Positions 37,374 through 49,360 of a stretch of 64,000 nucleotides of DNA are shown here, piece by piece. Origin of the DNA: Trichinella spiralis. Taxonomy: Eukaryota; Nematoda; Enoplea; Trichinellida; Trichinellidae. Both the position numbers and the translations under genes were made by a program. The stretch lies in the NCBI GenBank assembly GCA_000181795.3, contig CM012953.1, positions 6,148,874 through 6,212,873 on the forward strand, in the 5' to 3' direction. Each line of letters starts with the position of its first letter. The stretch's first letter is position 1. A model generated the notes under the pieces. It was not told the origin of the DNA and ran no database searches. It saw only the letters and a list, made by a program, of their open reading frames with translations.

Positions 37374-38430
37374 ATGTTATGTTATATATGGATCTATATA
37401 TGTTTTATATGACTTTACAAACTTGATTATCAGTTTCTTCATCAGTTTTGTACTTTTGAAATTAATTCTTTAATGCAGCATTCATGGTAGATTTTCACTT
37501 TTTAAAAACATCATTAGTATATGAAATAATAAAATAGACATAATTTTCGCTTCAGCTTAAATAATATAAAATATTAAACAAAATAAAAATAAAAGCAAAA
37601 AATTACATATTTATTACTAATATTTCAATTAAACGCCATAAAAAAATTCTATTTGAATTGAACGAGTGCTTATTATGATTTTGAATTGAATTAAATGAGG
37701 TTATTTAAATAAAGCAGAAGCTATAAAATTGCATTAAAATGACAAGCAACCTATTAGTATTTAATTAGTATCATTAATAATTAATTAATTAATCATTAAT
37801 ATCAGAATTATAATTATGTAATTTTGTATTTATACTGATTGATAAATCAATAATTTGTATACTACTTTATTTTCATTTAATGTTTTCAAAATTTCTACAA
37901 TAAAAATATACTGTGCGAAAAGTTACGTAATCAAATTTTTTTGACATTGCATTAATTTATATTTTTAATTATATTTATATTTTTAAGGTTAATTAATTTA
38001 TAAATTTTAAACTTTTATATTTAATTAAATTTAAATTAAACTCACTGATAATATACTGTAATGTCAATCATCTGTTTTCGTAAATTAGAATTAAAAAAAT
38101 ATTAATAATATTATTTATTATGAAATTTAATCAAATTATTTATAAATTAAAAAAATTTTATACTGATGTTTAGTACAAAAGTTTACAAAAAAAAGTATCG
38201 ATATCAGGTCAGAGTTCATTGTTACTGTATAAATGTAGCTTGAATGTCCATTTTACGGTGTATCGGAATGCTATTGTTTGATTTGTTGCTTGTTTACAGG
38301 GAACATTGTCTTTTCCTTATATGTCCGTTGTTATGATTGTGACCATTTGTTGACATTGGAGTGTTGCGAATGTTTAGATCATAACTTTGTTAACAGCATA
38401 TTAATTGATTTAATCGTAGATTACGGGTAA
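37374..38430. other. Very AT-rich region upstream of the nuclear receptor
   Basis: Extreme A+T content from about 37380 to 38200, with many TTAATTAA-like stretches. No ORF with exon support. The last 200 bp have more balanced composition and probably hold the promoter and 5' UTR of the distal receptor transcript. Confidence 0.55.
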
Positions 38431-41400
38431 ATGGAGGAAGATATAACGATTTTGAACATGGAATCTGGCATGCTGTCCACTCCAATGAAAACCACCTACA
38501 CATCACTGCCAACAACAAGTAACGAAGGAAATCAAGTATGGACAGACTTTAGCAATGACAACGGCTATGTCATGAATTACGATGCGCACATGTTTAATAC
38601 AATGGGAACATCTACGGCTTTTTCGCCGGAATTTTCGCCAGAATTTTCGCCACCTCAGGAACCAACACCAATTGATCGTAAGTATTTTATGAATTTTTTG
38701 AGTATTTTTCAGTTTGTGGTGTAAAAATAATCAACAGTGATAAATGTTGCAAACAGTTAGCTAGATGAACACATCATCGGTGCCATTTTCTATGAATATT
38801 ATGTAATACTTTACGATAGTTGATAGTTGAAAATTTGTAGTTTAACTTACGTGATTTTTTATCATACAAACAAGTTGATACTTTGGGGTATAATATCACG
38901 TGCTATGAAGGTGTTTTTCTAATTTTTCAATGCCTTCACACATGTTGTATACAATCATGTTGGCTACTGTATGTAACATGCAAAATGTGCAAATGAATTG
39001 TTGTCTGTAGTTTAATATTTTGAATATTGCAACTGTTGTTTTATTTGCATTTGTGTGTGACAATGTAATTTTTGTATATATTGTGAATTAATTTTATACC
39101 AAAATTGGCTACAGAAAAAAATGCAATATTTTTTCTTTGTGATTAGCTACTGTGCCAGGAATTAGCGAAGCTTTCTGTTAGACGTACGTAACATTTTTAG
39201 TTGTTGTTTCTAGAGTATTCTGAGAGATTAGCAGAGATGTGCGAAGTAATTTTTTGTGTAATATAAAGTGGAAATATTTTTAAGAAAAATTTTCAATCTC
39301 CATTAAACACGACATATGTATGATAGAAATGGAAAAGGGATTGTTGTCAATTGAGAAAAATACAGTAATGAATCGAATTCTCCACCATTGAAGATGATGT
39401 TTGCTACTGATTCTAGTAGCTTATTTTTGCATTTTAACTTTGCCCATTATTCTTCTTTCGGCTGACCAGTGGTCACCGATTGTACAGTCGATGAATGATG
39501 CTTCTTATTATTGTTTTTTTTCCGTGCAAGCTAACCGTTCAATTCCAAAACCGCTTTGTCATTTCAGAACTAGCCGTATCGCCTCTTTGTTGTGCATGCA
39601 TATATGCTTGTTTTTGTGTGAGATTTTGTTTGTCGGGTATAAAATATCTCGTCCGGGTGGGTACGCGTGTTTGTTTGTTCGGCTCCAGCGACGTTCGCAC
39701 GGACGCGTATGGCGCGCCCGTGTCTGCTTCAGACCGTGGTTGTTGACTTTGTCTGGCCCGGCTTGACCGGCACTGTTATTTATTGTTTGTCCGGCAAACA
39801 GCCACTCCACGTAAACAACAAAACTGCAACAATTCACTTTGCAATTTTGACTTTTCCAATCTTCACTGTACAGTTGGCTCTGGTCTGGTCTGGTGGTATG
39901 TTTTTACAATCGTGTGGTATTTATCCACAGTTTTCTTACGTTGGTGAGTTATAATGTTTTGTCATTTTGCTTTTTAATGTGCAACGGTGGTCCATGTTAT
40001 ATTTCCCCCCTCCCTCTCTCAATCTTTCTTTATCTCTCTCTATCTCTGTGTTTTTATTTCTCTCTTTTATCATCAGATTCCCTGCAGAGAAGATTGATTG
40101 GAGGGCAAGTTTCCTGGTTGCTGGGGCTTTTCGTATTATTATTAACGCTAGTGGACCCTGGTTAGTGACCTAGTTTTTCAGCGACCGCGATCGGTCAGCA
40201 GAGATTGGAATGGCGCCACAGATCTTGACAGAGGCACAACGCATAGGCAATACACACAGATCGAGAGAGGGCAGTATCATAATATGATCGATTGTTGCCC
40301 GTAGGGACGAGTGAGAAAAAGGTGAAAGCGGCAGCAGTTGGAGAGCAGCAGCGATAGCGAAATTGTAAAAGTATGAAAACGACAGTATTCACAGAGGCGG
40401 CCTGTGCAATGTCAGCAGCTTGGGTTCAATGAACCCCGCTGCCGCTGTCGTGCAGGTCAGAAATGCACAATGCGCGTCTGTCTGTAGCACATCCGCGCTA
40501 CCCTGTGGAAGGAGCCTTTGTCGTTCGTGTCGGGTTCAACGTGAAGTGACGTAATCGGCCGGCTCAGTTCGCCCCATTCGGCACCGTATCCCGTGCAATT
40601 TTTGCTCTTTTCGCCCGCTCGCTGCGGCTGAGGTTCTTACCGAAAACGGTCAGCTTGTAAAAAGAGCTAAATTAATATTTTTTAAAAAAATATATACCAA
40701 AGAAAAAAACAACAAACACTTCGCTTCTTCTTCTTCTTCATCTTCTTCCATATTTCGCCTCGTTGCTGATGATCGAAGATCGGCGTTACTGTACGATGGA
40801 GGAAACTGGTGCCGGAGGCGGTCGAGAGTCGACGTTCGTCATGAACGATTCGATGTTCAAGGATTTGTACCCCAGCAATGAGCCGACTGGCGTCGATTCG
40901 GTTCAGCTTCCTTATTACAACGGCAAAACGACCGCCACTGGAGAACAACAACATTACACTCCATTGTCCGCTTATCCATGTCCGCCGCCTCAGTATAATG
41001 CTTACACGTCGACGCAACAATCTGGTCTGCATTTGATTCAGACCCCAACTCCCGGTTTTAGTAGTTCCGGTAATTTTTGTGGCTCTTACCCTGCCCAGGG
41101 TTCGTCCACGTCTGCTTCTTCATTGTTGTACGGGTCGCATGTGGCTGTACCGGACAGTACGACCAATTTAACTCCACAGCAGCAGCAGCAGCAACAACAA
41201 CAACAGGGCGTGGTCATGCATCCCAAAACCGATCGGCCCGATATTTCAGCCAACATGCCCGTATCCGGGTATTATGATACAGCGACGCACCAGGGTTCTG
41301 TCGATGATTATTCCTATGCATCGAAATTCTCTTCCAGCAGTAAGCAATTCGAACCTGAAAAAACAATATTCATTTGTTTGTTTATTTATTTTTGTTTGGT

Positions 41401-42654
41401 TTTGTTTTTTGCTTAGTTTTTTTCCTATTCCATCAGCATTAGTTAGTTATTTTATATATATTTACACTTATTGTCAGTGGTATGAGAAGAATTTACTATC
41501 CAACACCTATCATTCTGCTCGTGTAGTTCTTCTTATTTTTGATAAATTTAGAGATATAGATTTAGCAAAGAACAAATGGTGGAGGTAATGGATTTTTTCA
41601 GCTTAAAAAATTTTACATTTCACATTCCGATGCAGAAATGGGATCATTTTGTATTCTGTGTGTACATTAAATTCAATATTCAAGTGAAAAATTGATGAGT
41701 TTGAAATTTTTCATTTCTTTTTGTTTTTTTAGAAGGCAATTACACCCCTAACAACAGCAGCGGCAACGTTAACAGCAGCAGCAGCAACAACAACAACAAC
41801 AACAGCAGCGTTCTTCCTATTCTTAACGATCCCGCTGTTGCCACTGCATCGACAGCTGGGGGAAATCAAAAAGCATTCGTGCCTTGCAAAGTATGCGGCG
41901 ATAAAGCATCCGGCTATCATTACGGCGTCACGTCGTGCGAAGGCTGTAAGGTAAAGTTTGCACTTTACTTATTTATTGTTGATCTTACGTATTATTTCCA
42001 ATCTTTTGCATTGTAATAAAATAAATAAATATATATATATATATATAAATTTTATTGAATGAAAAGATTTTTGCTTTTGTTTTCACATTATGATAAGTAC
42101 AATGCAAATTGTTGGAGAAGAGCAGCTAATTGTTGATGACCTGATTTTTGTAGCTCTTACTCCTGCGATGATGTTTATTATACTGTACTTGCTCCACACT
42201 GGGTTGGTTTTCGATGACCTGCGTTCCGTTTTTTTCTGTTTAAAATTCTTTATCTTTTTTTCATATTTATTCAGTTTATTATAAAAGAAAAAAATTAATA
42301 ATTTTGAATTGAAAGCTGAATAGAGAATAATCGTTTTTTTGGGGGGGGGGCGGGAGTATGCTTGTGCTGTACTGTACTGTGCTGGCGTGTGAACCGGACG
42401 CGTTTGCGTTTCCAAGGTCATTAGCCAAAATTTTGCGGTGCTGTGCCTGGCACGCTTGTGCAGTAGAAAGTGCAATTTGCCGGACGTGGACCTATCAGAA
42501 AACCTGAGGGAATTGTAAATTCCTGTTGAGTGACAACACAAAATAATTCAACTCATTTCCAGGCATATTTGAATATAATGAAATTTTTTTTCATTCAATG
42601 ATTCATTCTTGATAAATTTTTCTTGCTTTTCTTCTTTGTCTCTTTATCATTATG

Positions 42655-42690
<36 letters not shown>

Positions 42691-44944
42691 GGCAATTGTT
42701 TGTTATTTATTTTCTTTGGTATGTCAGCTGATTGTCAGCAATGATCGCTTCATGTACGGATCTGGAATTTCCAGATTGTCATAGCGATCGTATTGATAAG
42801 CAAGTATAATTTTTGTCATTGTTGTCCATTTTGAACCGGTGGTCAACGGTCAGTTGTGTATTGGGGTTGTTTCAGTGGTAATTGTTGAACGATTTGCAAA
42901 ATGATCTATGCTCTGTTTTGCAGGGCTTCTTTCGAAGAAGCATTCAAAAGCAAATTGAATATCGTTGCTTGCGCGACGGAAAGTGTCTCGTTTATCGTTT
43001 GAATCGCAATCGATGCCAATATTGCCGATTTAAAAAATGCCTTGCCGTTGGAATGTCTCGCGACTGTAAGTAACAATTTATTTATTTATTTATTATTATT
43101 TTTTGCTTATTTGTTTCATTTTATTAGCTTCTTTGTTTTTCAGTTTACATTGAATAATTACACATTTCAACACCAATAGTAATTATAATAATTTATTAGT
43201 TCAGGCTGTAAAGATTACTGTTCTTTTTGAAATATGTTAATGGACGATAAACGGTGAATGCTGCTTTGAAACGACAAATATTGAAAACATTTGCTTTATT
43301 TTTTAGTTTGCGTTTATCGTGAAAGTTTTATACATTTTAATTATTGCTTCTCAATAAATCTTGAACTGTTCATCTAGTTTACAGGAATGATACAGTTGCA
43401 CATTGCATTGAGCATACTGTTGATAATGATTGCAGAAAACGTTTGAATTTTTGTGAAACTTATTTTGTGGTAATTTGAAATTTAAAGTTGCTTTTTTTCA
43501 GCTGTTCGCTATGGTCGCGTTCCGAAACGTTCTCGTGATCGAATGCAAGAAGATGTCAGGGTAACATCGATGACTGGAGAATCAGAAGTTGATAATGAAG
43601 TGGAAAAGCATCAGTTGGCATTGTATGACATCATTCTGAGCGTTTCTCAGGCTCACCATTCTAATTGCAATTATGCTGAAGACAAAGTTCGTAATTTATC
43701 TCATCGGCCAATGCATTTTGTAAGTGTTTGTTATTATTCAGTAGTATTATTAGTGTACATTGTAATGATAAAATTGACTGTTTTAAGCCAATAGAACGCC
43801 GTTTCACGATGACGAATGGCGAACGCTTGATACCTATTGGGAACATGATGGAACAGCAGAAAATTGTCATGTGGGAAACATTATCCCAATATATAACACC
43901 TGAAGTGCAACGTGTGGTTGAATTCGCCAAAAGACTTCCACGTAAATAATAAGTTGAAAATTGAAAGCAGTATTTTTTTCTTATTGTATTTGGTTATTTT
44001 ATTTGATCATTTTTATTGTTTACAGATTTCACCGACTTTCTGCAAGGCGATCAGTTGGTTTTGATAAAAGGAGGATTTTTTGAAGTTTGGCTTATAAGAA
44101 TATCGCGCATGTTGAACGTACAATTCGGCACAATGACAATGTGCGACGGCAGCTTTCTTGGACGTGATCAGCTCGACGTCATTTACAATGTATGACAAGC
44201 ATTTTTTAATTTCACGATTCCATTATTTCATTATTTTTTTTAAACTTTTAGCCAGATCTTGTCAATGCGATATTCCAATTTGCTGCGGGGTTTAACAATA
44301 TGCATCTCAATGACGGCGAAATTGGGCTGTTTTCTGCCGTTGTGCTGTTGTCAGCTGGTAAGAAACGATTTGGCGGGAAAAAAGATGTTTCTTGCCTAAT
44401 TTTATAATTGTGCAATTTTAATTGTTTCTTTAAAAATTAGATCGCGTTGGATTGTCAGATCCAAAATCTGTGGAAACTCAGCAAGAAAAACTGATCGAAG
44501 CTTTGAAATTGCAGCTGACCAGAAATCATTCATCTGATCCTCAGGCTTTGTCGAGCTTGATTCTAAAATTGAGCGAACTGCGCAGCTTAAGTAAGTAGAA
44601 ATAGAAAAAAAATTTTTTCTCTTTTTACAAAGTAAAACCAATCATTGAATGCAAATTGCTTTTATTCAGCTGCTCGACACAATGACGTTCTGATGTGGTA
44701 CCGCGCCAATTACAGACGAGTGAAAGTGCCACCTTTGTTCTCTGAAATATATGACATTCCTCGGGATGATGTTGAAATGGGCGTTGGTGACGTTGCGGTC
44801 AGCAGCACACATCAGATCAGTTCCAATTCACACGAATCTCCTGTATCGACGAATCATGCAGCTGCGCTGAATTATCCACAGTACGTTGTCGACGTGAAAG
44901 GTCCCATGATGGATCCAACGTTGAAGCCTGACAACGTTGCTTGA
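38431..44944 (+). CDS. nhr-85: E75/Rev-erb-type nuclear receptor (NHR-85-like), distal-start isoform
   Basis: Exons 38431-38677, 41733-41950, 42924-43065, 43502-43719, 43788-43941, 44026-44189, 44252-44357, 44441-44590 and 44670-44944 give 557 residues. The DNA-binding domain is complete: [20 protein letters not shown] with P-box CEGCKGFFRR, then [20 protein letters not shown] and a C-terminal extension [13 protein letters not shown]. The ligand-binding domain runs from [12 protein letters not shown] through [29 protein letters not shown] and LSELRSLTARHNDVL, the pattern of NR1D/NR1E receptors. These are nuclear repressors in moulting and timing pathways. The His of TARHNDVL matches the haem-ligand His of Rev-erb. 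The first exon carries a repeated EFSP motif. Two long Asn/Ser repeats precede the DBD. Confidence 0.93.
38678..39639 (+). other. nhr-85: First part of the receptor's long first intron
   Basis: Begins GTAAGTATTT. AT-rich with no supported exon. Confidence 0.6.
39640..40768 (+). promoter_or_regulatory. nhr-85: GC-rich putative internal promoter of the receptor
   Basis: GC- and CpG-rich DNA immediately upstream of the proximal first exon, interrupted by a pyrimidine-rich tract (CTCTCTCTATCTCTGTG-like) near 40013-40060. ORFs overlap in several frames without domain content. The position suggests a promoter and 5' UTR for the proximal isoform; the exact start site cannot be read. Confidence 0.5.
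40769..41339 (+). CDS. nhr-85: Alternative first coding exon of the nuclear receptor (proximal isoform)
   Basis: This exon encodes about 190 residues from an ATG at 40769 (a second in-frame ATG follows at 40796), rich in Ser, Pro and Tyr with a polyglutamine run of about ten near 41180-41207. It ends with AGCA/GTAAGC in phase 1, the same phase as the distal first exon, so both can join the common exon at 41733 (Lys at the joint instead of Gln). The isoform would have 665 residues. E75 genes of arthropods also use alternative first exons that change the A/B region. The upstream 1 kb is GC-rich. Confidence 0.82.
41951..42923 (+). other. nhr-85: Receptor intron between the two zinc-finger exons
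   Basis: Intron of 973 nt splitting the DBD after CEGCK. It has a TA run near 42029-42046, a ten-base G run near 42341, and an AAT trinucleotide run near 42653-42690. Confidence 0.75.
43066..43501 (+). other. nhr-85: Receptor intron after the DBD
   Basis: AT-rich intron of 436 nt with GTAAGT donor and TTTTTTTCAG acceptor. Nothing else seen. Confidence 0.8.
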
Positions 44945-45115
44945 CACAAGTAGACACTGCAGGAGGCAAAATACACAAGCTTGCTGACTTTAATAACGAT
45001 TTTTTTATATCATTTATGATATTGTTGAATTCAGTAGTAGCATTTTTGAAAAGCCAAATTACAGACTTAAGTTTTAAATTTTGAAAAATACGCAAATATA
45101 CTTTTCATTCAGTGC

Positions 45116-45204
<89 letters not shown>

Positions 45205-46340
45205 CTATGCTCTTACTGCCTGCCTGATCTTTTCAAGCAGATTGCTTATTGTTGCAGTGATTAAGGATTTCATTTTAGAATTCTTTGTTCACTTTAAAAT
45301 TCTTTGTCCTTCATTCGAGTGTGCCTTCAAAATTTGCATCTCTTCTTTTATTATTTGTTACTTTTTCTCCGTATTTGTTTGATTTTTTTGTACTTTTTAA
45401 TTCTTGCATGAATTTTAACAATCTACTTATTTATGTTGAAGAACTTAAAAGACTCGAAGCTCAATAAGGATCAAATTGTGAGATGTTTCTATTCCATTTT
45501 TGATTTTGGAATTTGTTTCTCAAATGTCATCTTCCATCTTTTCAGTTTATTTTTTCTCGAAAAGAAGTTTTGTTCAAATCTGACTGAAGTGCACTTTTCT
45601 GAGCAGGTTTCATCAACCAGTATATTTATTCCTATGTATATATGTATGTATTTATTTATTTATATATACGTTCATGTATTTACCTTTATCTAAGTCACTA
45701 CTTTACAGTAACTACATAATTTTGTAATGTTAATTTGCCTCCACATTTTCATAGTTTTGTAATGTCACAGTGTCTCTTTTGAGTAAATAAAGCAAGCATG
45801 CATATGTGTTTGTTCATTATAAGATCAATGATTACAGGGTATTTGCAGTATTGCAATCTTGGATCGCTCTATGTTACTTTTTGTGCTGGGAAAATTCAAA
45901 AATTTTATATTTTTCATTTAATTTTCTAATAATGCTTTTAAGGAAAGTGTTTTAAGAATACAGTTTAAAGTTGTTCCACTTAAGCGGTTGCATTTACTAG
46001 ATAAAAAGTATTTTTAAAATGATGATTTGTAATTAGAGTACTGTTAAAATTACAGACAATTCTGGCAATTACTTTTCACCAACCCAATCGTAAGTCAAAA
46101 TCTTCTTATATTATGTAAATTATAGGAATACATAAACAGCATGTTTGAAGAAACAATTAACAACCGCTGCTAATTTGTTCAAAACAGTAAGCGTTCAGCT
46201 AACTAGGAGTGGCTAATGTGGGTGTGGGCAGGTGAATAGTTTTCATATAGCATTTAGAAAAATATTTTTGTGAATGAAAATTGTTATCACAGAAAAACAA
46301 ACATACCGCTACCAAAAGAAAGAGCAACAAGAAAACTGCT
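44945..46340. other. 3' flank of the receptor gene and intergenic DNA
   Basis: Contains the (ATT)n microsatellite. An AATAAA-type polyadenylation signal lies near 45785. No supported gene. Confidence 0.6.
45116..45203. repeat. (ATT)n microsatellite, about 29 units
   Basis: A pure trinucleotide run of about 88 bp, in the 3' flank of the receptor gene. Confidence 0.97.
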
Positions 46341-49300
46341 GGATTACGTAACTTTAATAGTAGTGACGTAACATTAATAATGGAAGTATTTATTATTCCA
46401 AAATTACATTGTGTCTGTTTGAAGTTTCGTCACTCATTGAAATTTTGTTTATTTAAATATATTATTTGTGGTGAAGTTTATACTTTTTCATGATCAGAAT
46501 TCCTGAAAATAATTTTTATCATTATTCTATATTTTATTGTACCAAAGTGACGTTATATCAAATGCGATAGTAATAATTCAGAAAAAACAATACAAAAAAC
46601 AAGTTAAATAGTGATTTTTATTTTTCACTAGCCAACAGCAGCAACAACAACAATAACAACAATAAAAAACAACAGTGAACGGCATTAACAAAGTGGAAAC
46701 AACGAAAAAGGAAAAAACTAAATAATACAATACAATGAAATAAAAAACAAATACAATACAACACAACACAACACAATAAAATACAATCCACCACTTGGAA
46801 GGCGGCATTAAATCGGCTCCGGCGTTATATACATTAAAGCTTCTAGGAACTGCTCCAGCGTACGTCTACCGTTGGTGCATTCACCCGTATATTGTGCAAC
46901 CTGTCGTTGCTTTTGAGCATAAACCCTGTTTACCCGTCTCAAGTCACCAACGGTCACGTTTCCTGATAGCACTTGTTGAATCAGGGTGTCCATAACACCC
47001 TGTTCTGCTATCAGGATCTGGAGCAGTTCATACAACCCGTTATGACTTTTAGCCGCTTTTCTGTTGAGCCGATTGTGCCAACCTTCCATCCAAGTAGTTA
47101 TTGGTTCTGATATTTACATTATGTACATTCCAAATTGACAGTCGCTCATCGGTCATCTACTCTTGCCGAAAATATTGGAATAAAGCTAATAAATTACCCA
47201 TAGTGCTTGCTTCAAGCAGGCTAACACCCGTATTAACATGCGGTACAGGGAGGAAAGCGGTGGCCAGGAGCATTCTTATCTTTCTTTTTCTCTGTTCTTC
47301 AGTTCTACATCTTGTTTTCAGTCCCAGCTCACCGACTTTCCTATGTACCGCCTGGCAGAAGTGGAAGTAGCAGCCCTGTACCCGCGTATTCGAGACGTAG
47401 CCCTGAATCACGGGTATCAGGGCCGTTTCAACATCACAAATTATACTTTCTGGGTTGAGATTGACCCCGAGGACTGCCGCTTTGTTTAGTAAAGCTTGAA
47501 ATATAAACCCTTATGTTCCAATATCAGTTGTTGTTAATCCAAACAAACAGTTGTTGATACCATTGTGGTACAACCTTGAAATTACCAACCATGCCCCAGG
47601 TTCGCATGGCTGCCAGCAGTCTAATGTTGGAACCCGTAGCAAATACCAGTATATGCCTCGATGCACTCTGCCACAACAAAAATTCTTCACCGGCCTTTGT
47701 TATCCTAAACGGGACAAGAATTTGCAAGTCCCGACGATGTTTGGGCAGTTTTGGGTATCGCTTAGCCCAGTGGCTGTACATCGTGGACTTTACCCGTTTA
47801 AAAAGGGGAAAACGGCCAGATGTGGATGGGTGGGCGGACGCGGCGGAAGCTTTCTCATCATGAACGGCCGAGATGGGTTTCGTTTCTTCCGCGCTGCGCT
47901 GCGCTTTTTCAAAAGCGCCTTCTTTTCCATTTTGTATGCCAAGTGCTCATCCACCGGGCAGCTTTCAATGTGATCATTCTGCTTGCTCACCGATGTCACA
48001 TCAAGATTGGTCCATATAGCACCACCGCAGCCTTTTTTATCCTATACCAAAATAAACTAACCCTTAATAACGAAGGAAACACACTGGACATTTAGCACGT
48101 ACTTTCGAGCACCTCCAATATTTCTGTTTGCCGGCACGTTTTAATTTATATATCCTGCCTACAATACCACCAAATTGGACCAAATCCCGCAACGATTTGG
48201 TACAAGGTGTAACTCAGGGACATCAGCCATAACAAGTAACAGAATAGAAAATGATTCGAATAACTCTGGAACGCAAAGCACTGAACGCAAACGCAACACC
48301 AAAAATAAAAATAAATTGGATAGTTTTGAATTTCATTTTAAATAACCATTTTGCAACAATATTTCGCTTTCATTTCATATTTTATCTACAATCGAAGATC
48401 AACTTGCGATATTCGTTGTGGCACCAATGCCTTTTGTTGATGTTGTCAGAAGATCATTAATCACAGACAAATGGCGCACAAATGCTAACATCAAAGTATG
48501 CGCTGTCCACTAAAGAGTGAATTTGAAGCAGCTTTAACTGCTATTCTGCTTAGTGCTGTCCATCGCTTCCTTTCTGCTTTCAAAGTGTTTTACACTCATT
48601 TATCTCAGTTCATCAGATAAATTACGTTTTAACTGGCAATTATATGAGATTTATGAATAAGATACTTTTCCAATTGTCAAAAAATGTTCTGAAGAGTAGC
48701 TAAAAACGATTTTAATACAAAGGAAAAATCAACAAGTGACAAATTGTCCACAGCTGCAGTTCTGAGTTAAAATTAGGACTGGCAATTGCTAATTTTTGTT
48801 AGCATTGAAATATTTTTCTGATTTTCCTGCCTGTTCTCAGAAAATGTTTCTGGTTTGCAAACGAATTTTATCTTTAATCTTTCCAATCTTTCTTTCGCTC
48901 CTGTTCACAAGAGTTATTGTTTTCCTTCGTATATTTTATTTAAATAAAAAATTAAAAATCTGCAATATTATTTACAAATGTTTCCACTTTGTTAATGCCG
49001 TTCACTGTTGTTTTTTGTTGTTGTTGTTGGCTGTTCTTTACTGTTGTTGCTGCTGCTGTTGGCTTGTGAAAAATAAAAATCACTATTTAACTTATTTTTT
49101 GTATTGTTTTTTTTCTGAATTATTACTATCGCATTTGATATAACATTACTTTGGTACTATAAAATATAGAATAATGATCAAAATTATTTTCGGGAATGCC
49201 GATCATAAAAAAGTATAAAATTCTCCACAAATAATATATTTAAATAAACAAAATTTCAATTAATGACAAAACTTCAAAAAGACACTAAAATTTTGGAGCA

Positions 49301-49360
49301 ATAAACATTTCCATTATTAAATATCCATATATAATTACTACTTTTAAAGTTACGTAATCC
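46341..49360. mobile_element. MULE element, copy 3, with ~360-380 bp terminal inverted repeats
   Basis: The left terminal repeat (46341-46700) begins GGATTACGTAACTTTAATAG and is the reverse complement, with small indels, of the right one (48980-49360), which ends GTTACGTAATCC. Each inner end has a CAG/CAA-type run (AGCCAACAGCAGCAACAAC and its complement). The 3.0 kb unit encloses a minus-strand FLYWCH-MULE transposase remnant. The repeats are much longer than those of copy 2 and differ from them, so the two copies belong to different subfamilies. No target duplication was seen directly at the ends. Confidence 0.88.
46808..48230 (-). pseudogene. FLYWCH-MULE transposase, copy 3, degenerate
   Basis: Minus-strand fragments in several frames follow the family order. 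The ATG at 48230 and PELHLVPNRCG start a FLYWCH finger with a stop inside. Then come a KKRSA-rich linker (48000-47790) and WGMVGNFKVVPQWYQQLF near 47560-47600, where the catalytic Asp-Gly of GTDGTF has become Val-Gly. LNPESIICDVETALI carries the second Asp. VQGCYFHFCQAVHRKVGELG near 47330-47380 is the conserved C-x-H region, and MEGWHNRLNRKAAKSHNGLY near 47030-47089 is the C-terminal part. Frameshifts and the lost Asp make it inactive. Confidence 0.85.

Noticed and set aside
46578-46808. Cys/Tyr-rich minus-strand ORF
   Set aside because: It is a translation of the terminal inverted repeat of MULE copy 3, including its CAG/CAA tract.
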